A stretch of DNA of 8,372 bases from a bacterium. GTDB taxonomy: Bacteria; Patescibacteriota; Minisyncoccia; Phycocordibacterales; VMEP01. Positions 1 through 5,649 of the stretch are shown piece by piece (position 1 is the stretch's first letter; each line of letters starts with the position of its first letter). The stretch is taken from the NCBI GenBank assembly GCA_030699625.1, contig JAUYLU010000036.1:1-8372 (forward strand), given 5' to 3'. Below the pieces are notes generated by a model. It made no database searches, had not been told where the DNA came from, and saw only the letters and a list, made by a program, of their open reading frames with translations. The position numbers and the translations under genes are program-made.

Positions 1-339
1 GTGGCGTACGCTTTTCTCGACATCCATCCCAACAATCCGGGGCACACGCTCATCATTCCGAAGCACCACGCCGAAAACATCTTCGACATCGAAGAAACGT
101 CCCTCTGCGAGCTCATGGCTCGGGTAAAAAAAGTGGCGAAGGCGGTGAAGGAGGGAGTGAAAGCTGACGGCGTGAACATTTCCATGAACAACGAGCGGGC
201 TGCGGGACAGATTGTCCCTCATGCCCATTTTCACGTCATTCCCCGCTTCGTTGGCGACGGCTACACCCACTGGCCGCAAAAATCGTACAAAGAAGGAGAA
301 GCGAAAAAAGTCGCTGACAAAATCAGGGCACAACTATAA
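1..339 (+). CDS. HIT-family (histidine triad) protein, 5' end cut by window
   Basis: HIT proteins are small nucleotide-binding hydrolases or transferases that act on nucleoside phosphoramidates, AMP-lysine or dinucleoside polyphosphates in the cytoplasm. The visible 112 residues contain the family's AFLDIxPxNPGHTLIIPKxH block near the start and the catalytic histidine triad H74-x-H76-x-H78 within PHAHFHVIPR, followed by a typical C-terminal tail. Family members usually carry about 20-30 more residues before AFLDI, often with a CxxC zinc site. The GTG at position 1 is therefore probably an internal valine and the true start lies upstream of the window. The gene converges on pgk with only 41 bp between the two stop codons. 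The family call is secure; the substrate cannot be told from sequence. Confidence 0.93.
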   Translation: MAYAFLDIHPNNPGHTLIIPKHHAENIFDIEETSLCELMARVKKVAKAVKEGVKADGVNISMNNERAAGQIVPHAHFHVIPRFVGDGYTHWPQKSYKEGEAKKVADKIRAQL

Positions 340-404
340 CAAATAACAGTAACTGCTAACGACTGGGTCTGTTTTTGTTATTAGCTATTTGTTATTTGTT
401 TTTT
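337..404 (+). terminator. Inverted heptad repeat between convergent HIT and pgk genes, possible terminator
   Basis: TAAC words at 337, 344, 350 and 357 (steps 7, 6, 7) are mirrored by GTTA-type words at 377, 384, 391 and 398 (steps of 7). The outer ten bases pair perfectly (338-347 with 391-400) around a core GACTGGGTCTGTTTTT. A run of six T follows on the plus strand, so it could terminate HIT transcription. The stem is AT-rich, and the minus strand lacks a good U-tract. The right array overlaps the last codons and stop of pgk. The repeat is seen directly; the terminator role is inferred. Confidence 0.45.
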
Positions 405-1517
405 CAGCGCTTCGATGCCGGGCAGCGTGCCGTTCGAGAGAAATTCGATCATGGCCCCGCCTCCGGTCGAGACGAAGGAAAGCTTTTTTTCCATGCCGAG
501 CTTGCCGACGATGGTGGCGGTGTCGCCGCCGCCGACCACCGAGCGGACGCCTTTCTTTGCCATTGCCTGAAGCGCCGCTTCGGTCGTTTTGTCGAAACCG
601 AGCTCGTACGCGCCGAGCGGCCCGTTGAAAAGGATCTCTTTCGATTCCCCGATGAACGAGAGGAGCTTCGCGAGCGAGGCGGGGCCGATGTCGCGCACGA
701 TATCGTTTTTTCCGACGTCGCGCGCGCCCCGCGTTTCGCCGTCGTTCACGAGCACATCGGTCGGAAGCATGAGTTTTTTGTCCTTAAGGAGCGCTTTCAA
801 ATCCTCCCCCGCGCTGTCGGCGAGCGATTTTCCGGTTTCGTACCCCTTCGCTTTGAAGAACGAGTTCATGATGGCGCCCCCCACGAATATTTTGTCGGCG
901 AGGCCGAGGTATCTCTTGATGAGCGGGAGCTTGGTCGAGAATTTCGCCCCGCCGAGGATGAAAAGGAACGGCCGTTTCGGCCGAAAAGAGCGCGAAAGCT
1001 CCTTCACTTCCCGCTCGAACTGAAGGCCGGCATACCCGGGAAGGAATTTCGGAAGCGACACGACGGAGGCGTGCGCGCGGTGCGAGGCGGCGAACGCGTC
1101 ATTTACGTAAAAGTCGCCGAGTTTCGAGAGGGCCATGGCGAAGAACGTGCTGTTCCCTTTTTCACCCGGGTCGCTTCGGAGATTCTCGAGCACGAGGATA
1201 CCGCCGTCTCGAAGCTCGTGCGTCGCCCGCTCCGCGTCCGGCCCCGTCGTTTTCGGCATGAAGCCGGCAGGAAGGCGCTCGCCGAGGCGGCGGGCCACTT
1301 CTTCGAGGCTTTCCTCCCCGTCGCTTCCGAGGTGCGAGAGCACCACCGTTTTCGCCCCCGCTTCCCGCAAGTAACGGAGGGTCGGAAGCGCTTTTTCGAT
1401 GCGCGTCTCGTCGAGGATCTTCCCGCCGTCCATGGGCACATTGAGATCGAGGCGAAGCGCCACGCGTTTTCCCTTAAGCGCCGGGATGTCCTTCAGTCCT
1501 CGTAGTTTCGGTTTCAT
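381..1517 (-). CDS. pgk: Phosphoglycerate kinase
   Basis: Catalyses 1,3-bisphosphoglycerate + ADP to 3-phosphoglycerate + ATP, the first ATP-yielding step of lower glycolysis, in the cytoplasm. The product is 378 residues, slightly short for the family. The start at 1517 places KGKRVALRLDLNVP at its usual place; an upstream in-frame ATG at 1619 would add 34 non-homologous residues and overlap tpiA. Visible motifs are R22-x-D24-x-N26-V-P, R39 in DETRI, H62 in LSHLG, LENLR (R114), NDAF plus HRAHAS (146-151), GGAKFSTK (189-196), LPTD, FNGPLGAYE, GGGDTAT (from 329) and STGGGA (350-355). These cover both the 3-phosphoglycerate and nucleotide domains. The arginine that normally follows SHLG is serine (S65). 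It begins 4 bp after the tpiA stop, so the two are surely co-transcribed. AAGG sits almost against the ATG, a poorly spaced ribosome site. The last codons (KKQITNS) are formed by a heptad repeat array. Confidence 0.96.
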   Translation of the reverse strand: MKPKLRGLKDIPALKGKRVALRLDLNVPMDGGKILDETRIEKALPTLRYLREAGAKTVVLSHLGSDGEESLEEVARRLGERLPAGFMPKTTGPDAERATHELRDGGILVLENLRSDPGEKGNSTFFAMALSKLGDFYVNDAFAASHRAHASVVSLPKFLPGYAGLQFEREVKELSRSFRPKRPFLFILGGAKFSTKLPLIKRYLGLADKIFVGGAIMNSFFKAKGYETGKSLADSAGEDLKALLKDKKLMLPTDVLVNDGETRGARDVGKNDIVRDIGPASLAKLLSFIGESKEILFNGPLGAYELGFDKTTEAALQAMAKKGVRSVVGGGDTATIVGKLGMEKKLSFVSTGGGAMIEFLSNGTLPGIEALKKQITNS

Positions 1518-1521
1518 GCCC

Positions 1522-2277
1522 TTACCGCGCGAGATGCGCCGCGCGGACGATGGCGAGAAATCGCTTCGAATCGAGGCTCTCCCTCCCCACCAGGATGCCG
1601 TCCATTTTCCCTTCCGCAAGGAACGCCCCTGCGTTTGCGGGAGTGACCGACCCGCCGTAGAGCACCTTGAGTTTCCGTGCCGCCTGCTCTCCGGCCACGT
1701 CGGAGAACGCCTTTCTGATAAAAAGATTCATATGGAGCGCCTCCTCGGGCGGAAGGGCGCCTTTCGCCTTCTCTCCGATGGCCCAGACCGGCTCGTAGGC
1801 GACGACGACCCGCGCAAGCGCGGCGCGAGAGAGCCTTTTGAGCGCGCTCTTGAGCTCTTCCTTCACCCTGTGGAGATAGTGGCTCTCGCCGTCGCGCGCC
1901 GTCTCGCCCACGCAGAGCACGGGCACAAGCCCCGCGGCGATGGCGGCGCGCATTTTCCTGTTCACTATCTCCTCGGTGTCGCCGAGCGCGCGGCGTTCGG
2001 AATGGCCGACGAGCACGTAGCGCGCGCCGAGGTTCTTTACCATGCCGCCGGACACTTCGCCGGTGAACGCTCCTCCTTTCCCGTAAAAAAGGTCCTGCGC
2101 TCCCTTGCGGAGCGAGGACGGAAGCTTGAGATGAAGGAATGCGTGCGGCAGGGCAACGGCCACTTCCGCTTTTTTGTACCGCCGGACACCCTTGCCAATC
2201 GCGCGGATAAGGCGCACTGCCTGGGCGACGCCCGACGGGTTCATCTTCCAGTTCCCAATGACGAGTTTCTTTGCCAT
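1522..2277 (-). CDS. tpiA: Triosephosphate isomerase
   Basis: Interconverts dihydroxyacetone phosphate and glyceraldehyde 3-phosphate in the cytoplasm. At 251 residues it has the usual length for the TIM-barrel family. The substrate-binding N9 and K11 are in GNWKMN, the catalytic H92 is in VGHSERR, and the catalytic E162 is in YEPVWAIG. Also present are CVGET (122-126), the YGGSV phosphate-binding segment (207-211) and DGILVG near the end. The phosphate-gripping loop 6 is unusual: after EPVWAIG the common TGKTA is replaced by EKAKGALPPEE, about two residues longer. The start at 2277 places KLVIGNWKMN at the N terminus as expected; only a weak GGG precedes it. It is first in a two-gene unit with pgk, with a candidate promoter at 2456-2483. 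Confidence 0.96.
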   Translation of the reverse strand: MAKKLVIGNWKMNPSGVAQAVRLIRAIGKGVRRYKKAEVAVALPHAFLHLKLPSSLRKGAQDLFYGKGGAFTGEVSGGMVKNLGARYVLVGHSERRALGDTEEIVNRKMRAAIAAGLVPVLCVGETARDGESHYLHRVKEELKSALKRLSRAALARVVVAYEPVWAIGEKAKGALPPEEALHMNLFIRKAFSDVAGEQAARKLKVLYGGSVTPANAGAFLAEGKMDGILVGRESLDSKRFLAIVRAAHLAR

Positions 2278-2364
2278 CCCATTAGAAATTTTTATTGATA
2301 ACGCCAGACAGCCGCATATGGACGCTCTCCCGTGCTCAAATATTCACCCATATGATGAATTTCG

Positions 2365-2448
2365 ACCTGTCTGCGTGCGCCTGCCTGAGCAAGTACGCTC
2401 GCAGTCAGGCAACGCGCGGGCAGATACGCACAGGCGGGCGGGACAGGT
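2365..2448. repeat. Complex GC-rich palindromic element upstream of tpiA
   Basis: The outer arms ACCTGTC (2365-2371) and GACAGGT (2442-2448) pair perfectly. Inside are nested stems: GCCTGA (2383-2388) with TCAGGC (2405-2410), and GAGC (2387-2390) with GCTC (2397-2400) around a 6-nt loop. The words GCGCCTGCCTG (2377-2387) and CAGGCGGGCGG (2431-2441) recur exactly inside pilB at 7847-7857 and 7891-7901, so the two look like members of one dispersed family. If the promoter at 2456-2483 is real, this element lies in the tpiA 5' untranslated region. It could be a non-autonomous REP-like element or a regulatory RNA structure; the sequence does not decide. Confidence 0.7.
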
Positions 2449-2455
2449 TTGACAC

Positions 2456-2483
2456 AGTGTAGCATTTCTTTCCGCCCTCCCAA
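2456..2483 (-). promoter_or_regulatory. Candidate promoter for tpiA-pgk with extended -10
   Basis: Read on the minus strand, TTGGGA (2483-2478) and TGC-TACACT (2464-2456) form a -35 / extended -10 pair with a 16-nt spacer. TTGGGA matches the sigma-70 consensus at four of six positions, and TACACT with its upstream TG is a good extended -10. Transcription would begin near 2449, giving a leader of about 170 nt that includes the palindromic element. This is the best minus-strand candidate I see in the gene-free stretch. It is judged by eye only. Confidence 0.45.
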
Positions 2484-2504
2484 TAAAAGCCCCTCCACGT
2501 TCGT

Positions 2505-2535
2505 GGTCACTTGGCGGTTGAACCGCCAAGTGACC
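2505..2535. terminator. Strong 15-bp hairpin just downstream of the pilus operon
   Basis: GGTCACTTGGCGGTT (2505-2519) is followed by one G and its exact reverse complement (2521-2535), a perfect 15-bp stem. It lies 29 bp beyond the stop of the PilX-like gene. On the plus strand it is followed by A and six T, the form of an intrinsic terminator. On the minus strand, the direction of the operon, no U-tract follows. It may act as a 3'-end stabiliser or factor-assisted stop for the pilus transcript. The rest of 2278-2563, outside this hairpin, the promoter and the palindrome, shows no supported gene. Confidence 0.5.
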
Positions 2536-2563
2536 ATTTTTTCACTTTCACCCCATTCCTGGA

Positions 2564-4366
2564 TTACTTTACCTCGCGCCATGTGTCCACGCTGAACGAA
2601 CCGCCGGGACCGCTCGAAAAATTGACGTCGGCAAGTCCGCTCTCGTAGGTAACGAAGGCGCCGTTATCGAGCTCGAGGCGGCTCCCGATGGCCTCTTTCG
2701 CGCCCGCATTGTTCGAAAGACGGAGCGTCCCGTTCTTTGCGACGAGGATGACGGTGCCCGCGTTATTCCCCACGAAAAGGGCGTCCGCCCCGCCGCACGA
2801 GGGGCCGTTCGGGCATGTGCTCGTGGTAACTACCAGCATGTAGCTTCCTTCCGCGCCCGAGCCCTGAAAATCAGAATTATTGGTCACGGAAACACGCCCG
2901 TCGGCGATGATGACGCCCGAATAGCTCCCATACGACGGGGCGAGGAGCACCTCCACGTTGTTGTCGAAGGTGACGTTGCCCGACACCCAGATGGTGCCGG
3001 CGACGGTGAGCGTGGAATTGTTCCTCACGACGAGGTTGCCCGTGATATGGACGGGGCCGAGGGAAGCCGTGTCGTCGTCAGCGATGTAGTCGCCCGCAAT
3101 GGTGCCGCCCGCCGCGGCGTCATCCTTCCATCCTTCCACGTTCGCGTCGGAAATAGGAAAGGTCTGGGGGCCCGGATCGCCCTGCGAGGTATTGCATGGC
3201 TTGTTGTTCCCGCTCCCTGTCTGGCAATAGTTCGTCCCCGCGATGGTCGAATTGTTGACTGTGTGCGCCCAGGCATTGCCCACGCCGTTCTTCCCGACCT
3301 CGATGCCGCTCACGAGCCCCGTTTGGCCGCCGAGATAGATTTTGAAATAGCCGTCGAGGCCCGCAGGCGAGGTGTCGTTCCACGCGCCACCGTACTGGCC
3401 CGTCTTTCCCGTTCCCGCGCCGTAGGCGGTATTCGCGCCGATGGTGTAGTACTTCGTCGCCGAGGTCGAGCCGTCGAGGACGAGCCAGTAGGCCATGCCT
3501 TCGATGAGCTCGACCCCCGACGGGAACGCCACCTCTACCCATCCGTACGAGGTGCCGACGAGCGAAGCCGAGAGCGCGGCGCTCGCGACGGTGCTCCCCG
3601 CGGGAACTTCGCCGTTGTCCGGGACGATGCGCACGGTGAGGTTCCCGGGACTCGGGAAGGTGCGCTTCAGGTAAAGCTGCACTTTGTTGAGGGCGCTCGT
3701 GGTCGAAACGCGAAACGATTCGGCGAAGTCCTGCGTGCCCGAGGCGTTCCCAAATACAACCTCCGACGACGGCGTCGGAGGCGCGTCATTCACCTGGTCG
3801 GCGGAGAGCGCGGCCGAGTTTGCGGCGATGGCGGTGCCGGTGACATAACTGCCGTTTCCGCCCACGATATTGCCGTTCGAGTAGACATTCCCGATGATGC
3901 CCGCATTGTTGTCCATCTCGATGCCGCCCGCACCTACCTGCACCCCGTAGTTGAACGACGTGCCGGTGGTGACGGTGAGAAGCGTCCTTACCTTGCGGAT
4001 GGAGCGCTCCGCGTCGCCCGCGGAGACAATCTCTTTCTGGCCGCCCGGGAGGTCGGTGACGGTCATGGTGGTGGTCGCTCCGCCGACGGAAAGCGTCTCG
4101 GACGCGGAGGTCTGAAGGCCGTTCCTCATCCGGTAGGTGAAATCTTCCGCCCCGGATTCGGCGGCATAGAGCCCCTGCGCCGACCGCCCTGCCTGGTTCG
4201 CCACCCTAAGCTCGCGCACGGCGGTGCCCGAGACGCCGAGGACGAGCGAAAGCGATATGAAAAGGAAAAAAACGACCGAGGTGATGATTGCCTGCCCTCC
4301 CTGCCGCAGTTTTCCGGAAAACTGCGGCAGAATTTTTAATTCTGAATTTTTAATTTTTGAATGCAT
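2564..4366 (-). CDS. PilX/GspK-like minor pilin with large beta-rich surface region
   Basis: A 600-residue protein, far larger than the usual 150-350 of PilX or GspK. The leader ends RQGG (21-24), with probable prepilin cleavage before Q25. A hydrophobic helix follows (about 26-46), then a PilX-type N-terminal block with RELRVANQAGRSAQGLYAAESG (51-72). Position 5 of the mature protein is T29, not Glu; lack of Glu5 is a known GspK trait. Residues about 200-347 resemble a beta-sandwich (jelly-roll-like) surface domain, including YGWVEV, YWLVLD, TKYYTIG and DGYFKIYLGG. Residues about 350-600 are rich in GN, NN and NNS turns (ITGNLVVRNNS, VTFDNN, VTNNS, VGNNAG, LSNNAG), suggesting a beta-helix. 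There are two cysteine pairs (C381/C391, C518/C524). It is last in the pilus operon, 22 bp after the previous gene, without a Shine-Dalgarno site. By position and fold order it is probably the tip pilin, perhaps an adhesin (inference). Leader residues 13-22 are encoded by a perfect palindrome. Confidence 0.85.
   Translation of the reverse strand: MHSKIKNSELKILPQFSGKLRQGGQAIITSVVFFLFISLSLVLGVSGTAVRELRVANQAGRSAQGLYAAESGAEDFTYRMRNGLQTSASETLSVGGATTTMTVTDLPGGQKEIVSAGDAERSIRKVRTLLTVTTGTSFNYGVQVGAGGIEMDNNAGIIGNVYSNGNIVGGNGSYVTGTAIAANSAALSADQVNDAPPTPSSEVVFGNASGTQDFAESFRVSTTSALNKVQLYLKRTFPSPGNLTVRIVPDNGEVPAGSTVASAALSASLVGTSYGWVEVAFPSGVELIEGMAYWLVLDGSTSATKYYTIGANTAYGAGTGKTGQYGGAWNDTSPAGLDGYFKIYLGGQTGLVSGIEVGKNGVGNAWAHTVNNSTIAGTNYCQTGSGNNKPCNTSQGDPGPQTFPISDANVEGWKDDAAAGGTIAGDYIADDDTASLGPVHITGNLVVRNNSTLTVAGTIWVSGNVTFDNNVEVLLAPSYGSYSGVIIADGRVSVTNNSDFQGSGAEGSYMLVVTTSTCPNGPSCGGADALFVGNNAGTVILVAKNGTLRLSNNAGAKEAIGSRLELDNGAFVTYESGLADVNFSSGPGGSFSVDTWREVK
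4301..4330. repeat. Perfect 30-bp palindrome translated in the PilX-like leader
   Basis: CTGCCGCAGTTTTCC is followed directly by its reverse complement, with no spacer. It occupies exactly ten codons, residues 13-22 (LPQFSGKLRQ) of the PilX-like precursor, and supplies the basic residue just before the GG cleavage site. On DNA it could form a cruciform, and in mRNA a strong hairpin about 36 nt after the start codon. Confidence 0.9.
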
Positions 4367-4393
4367 TAAAAATTTAAAATTTGAAATTTCAGT
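4331..4393. repeat. AT-rich heptad array at the PilW-like/PilX-like junction
   Basis: AATT recurs at 4331, 4338, 4345 and 4352, an exact 7-nt step. After GAATGCA the phase continues with TTA at 4366 and TTT at 4373, 4380 and 4387. The array spans the stop of the PilW-like gene, the 22-bp spacer and the first 12 codons of the PilX-like gene. The two halves are partly complementary (AATTTTT-type versus TTAAAAA-type words). Confidence 0.7.
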
Positions 4394-5009
4394 AGGCGCC
4401 CCGCATGACGGCGCTTCCGTAGACCGTCGCGGGGCGCGGGTTCGAAAGACGGGTGTCCTCGAGCGTCATCTCTATCTTGATGAGGGAGCCTTTCGGAGTG
4501 GTCGCCTCCCTGAAGACGAGCGAGGCGACCGAAACGGCGTCTCCCGTGAGCGCCCCTTTGTCGACGCCATCGTCGATGAGGAGGAGCGTGCTGGTCGCCA
4601 CCCGAAACTCGACCGTTTTTGCGGCGCCCCCTTCGTCAGTCGAATTTAAGGTGAGGCGCCCGGGCGAGGAATCGAACATACTTCCCGCGTAATCGACCGA
4701 CGAAGCGAAGCGTATTTCCTTCAGCATCCGCTCCATGCCGACAAGGGCGCCCGCCCGGAGGGCGGACGATGCCTTCATCTCCCCGAACGTCCTCGTGAGC
4801 GAGATGAGCGCCTGGACGACAAGGACGGACATGACGGCGAGAAGGGAAGCATAGAGCACGAGCTCGATCATGGTGTAGCCCCGGGTAGTTTTTAGCCCCG
4901 ACGCTTCGGTCGGGGTCCCGACTGCACGTCGGGATTGGTAGCTCGCCCGCCTAAGTTTTTGCTTCGCAAAAATTTTGGCGGGTAAATTTTTAGTTTTGAG
5001 CAGATTCAT
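4389..5009 (-). CDS. PilW/GspJ-like minor pilin with long repeat-derived leader
   Basis: A 206-residue type IV prepilin-like protein. The cleavage motif TTRG|YTMIEL places the cut after G44, with Glu at +5 (E49) and a hydrophobic helix about 45-68. The following segment, a heptad-like amphipathic helix with GMERMLKEIRFASSV and then a beta-rich C-terminal part, resembles PilW/GspJ. It probably joins the inner-membrane minor-pilin complex that primes pilus assembly. The leader is 44 residues, much longer than usual. Most of it comes from a 105-bp hairpin element shared with the preceding gene. There is no in-frame ATG, GTG or TTG between M1 and the cleavage site, so the long leader seems real. 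It starts 3 bp after the PilV-like stop with no Shine-Dalgarno site, suggesting translational coupling. Confidence 0.82.
   Translation of the reverse strand: MNLLKTKNLPAKIFAKQKLRRASYQSRRAVGTPTEASGLKTTRGYTMIELVLYASLLAVMSVLVVQALISLTRTFGEMKASSALRAGALVGMERMLKEIRFASSVDYAGSMFDSSPGRLTLNSTDEGGAAKTVEFRVATSTLLLIDDGVDKGALTGDAVSVASLVFREATTPKGSLIKIEMTLEDTRLSNPRPATVYGSAVMRGAY
4893..4997. repeat. 105-bp three-hairpin element, copy A
   Basis: Aligns without gaps to 5484-5588 with five mismatches. It contains three successive stems: CCCCGAC (4896-4902) with GTCGGGG (4909-4915); TCCCGAC (4916-4922) with GTCGGGA (4928-4934); and CCCGCC (4946-4951) with GGCGGG (4977-4982) enclosing TTTTTGC (4956-4962) and GCAAAAA (4966-4972). 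The first two stems can swap partners. It is read in frame as the leader of the PilW-like prepilin. Confidence 0.93.
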
Positions 5010-5012
5010 TTT

Positions 5013-5603
5013 TTAAATGTCCGAGAGATAGAATTCGAGCGACTTCGTGGTGGTGGCACCGCGCTCCTGCCACGCCACCTCGACCGTAAACTTTCGGGTG
5101 CCCGGATCGAGGGCGCCCGAAGCGGCGATGCGGTCGCTTCCGTCGCGGCGCACGGAGGCGACGGTGAACGAGCGGAGAAACATGCCGTCGATGTAGGAAT
5201 TTTCCGACGTGGTGGCGAAGCGGGCTGGGGTCGAGGTGGAGAACGAGAGGAAGTGCGCGGTGGTGGTCGAGAGACCCGCGATGTTCTCCCATCCGCGGTC
5301 ACGCATGCTCCGGATGGCCTCGGCGCCTTCCTCGAGGAGGAAGGTCGCTTGCACTTCGCGGAGAGCGCGGTCGGAAACGCGGAGGCTCTGCGAGGCGACG
5401 GTGAGGATGCCGAAGAGCGCGGCGGTCACGATGCCCGACCCGAGCACCACTTCGACGAGGCCGAAGCCCCGGGGAGCAGTCTGTAGCCCCGACGCTTCGG
5501 TCGGGGTCCCGACTGCACGTCGGGATCGGTAGCTCGCCCTCCTAAGTTTTTGCTCCGCAAAAACTTTGGCGGGTAAATTTGTAGTTTTCAGTCTTTTTTG
5601 CAT
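5013..5603 (-). CDS. PilV/GspI-like minor pilin with long repeat-derived leader
   Basis: A 196-residue prepilin-like protein. The cleavage motif APRG|FGLVEVVLG gives a cut after G46 with Glu at +5 (E51), followed by a hydrophobic helix (about 47-67). The next segment, ATFLLEEGAEAIRSMRDRGWENI, and a late VEVAW strand are typical of PilV/GspI-like pilins. It sits in the second position of the minor-pilin set, as PilV does after FimU. The 46-residue leader holds the second copy of the hairpin element. It has no alternative ATG, GTG or TTG start before the cleavage site, so the repeat must be translated and then removed by prepilin peptidase. Unlike its neighbours it has good Shine-Dalgarno sequence (GAGGAG, 7 nt before ATG) within a 44-bp spacer. 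Confidence 0.83.
   Translation of the reverse strand: MQKRLKTTNLPAKVFAEQKLRRASYRSRRAVGTPTEASGLQTAPRGFGLVEVVLGSGIVTAALFGILTVASQSLRVSDRALREVQATFLLEEGAEAIRSMRDRGWENIAGLSTTTAHFLSFSTSTPARFATTSENSYIDGMFLRSFTVASVRRDGSDRIAASGALDPGTRKFTVEVAWQERGATTTKSLEFYLSDI
5484..5588. repeat. 105-bp three-hairpin element, copy B
   Basis: Second copy of the element at 4893-4997, exactly 591 bp away and in the same orientation and reading frame, five differences in 105 positions. Four of the five change the amino acid (T/K, V/I, E/K, R/Q) and one is silent. One of them breaks a base pair in the CCCGCC/GGCGGG stem, here CCCTCC. It encodes most of the PilV-like leader. Confidence 0.93.
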
Positions 5604-5610
5604 TTTCTAA

Positions 5611-5649
5611 CTCCTCTCTCCTGACTCCTCACTCCTGTCTCGTTCTCCT
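5611..5649 (-). promoter_or_regulatory. Heptad array of five Shine-Dalgarno-like AGGAG motifs
   Basis: On the minus strand AGGAG occurs at 5611-5615, 5618-5622, 5625-5629 and 5632-5636, exactly 7 nt apart, and once more at 5645-5649 overlapping the stop of the upstream pilin gene. The motif nearest the PilV-like ATG (5603) is correctly spaced to serve as its ribosome binding site. The rest may be a by-product of the heptad array or extra ribosome landing sites. Confidence 0.65.

Noticed and set aside
337..404. Short regular repeats as a possible CRISPR array
   Set aside because: The repeats are 7 nt and degenerate, with no 20-40-nt unique spacers and no cas genes nearby.
375..1505. 376-codon plus-strand open frame opposite pgk
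   Set aside because: It is the mirror of a well-supported pgk gene in GC-rich sequence, and its translation is arginine-rich with no recognisable family.
1518..1619. Longer pgk product starting at 1619
   Set aside because: The extra 34 residues overlap the end of tpiA and have no PGK homology; the family N terminus fits the ATG at 1517.
2449..2477. TTGACA on the plus strand as a promoter
   Set aside because: No acceptable -10 hexamer lies 16-19 nt downstream, and no plus-strand gene follows.
2292..2582. 96-codon minus-strand open frame in the tpiA upstream region
   Set aside because: It runs through the hairpin, promoter candidate and palindromic repeat, overlaps the PilX-like stop and has no family features.
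3047..4339. 430-codon plus-strand open frame opposite the PilX-like gene
   Set aside because: The minus-strand product has clear pilin and surface-domain features. The plus frame encodes a low-complexity Arg/Gly/Val-rich sequence and is a composition shadow.
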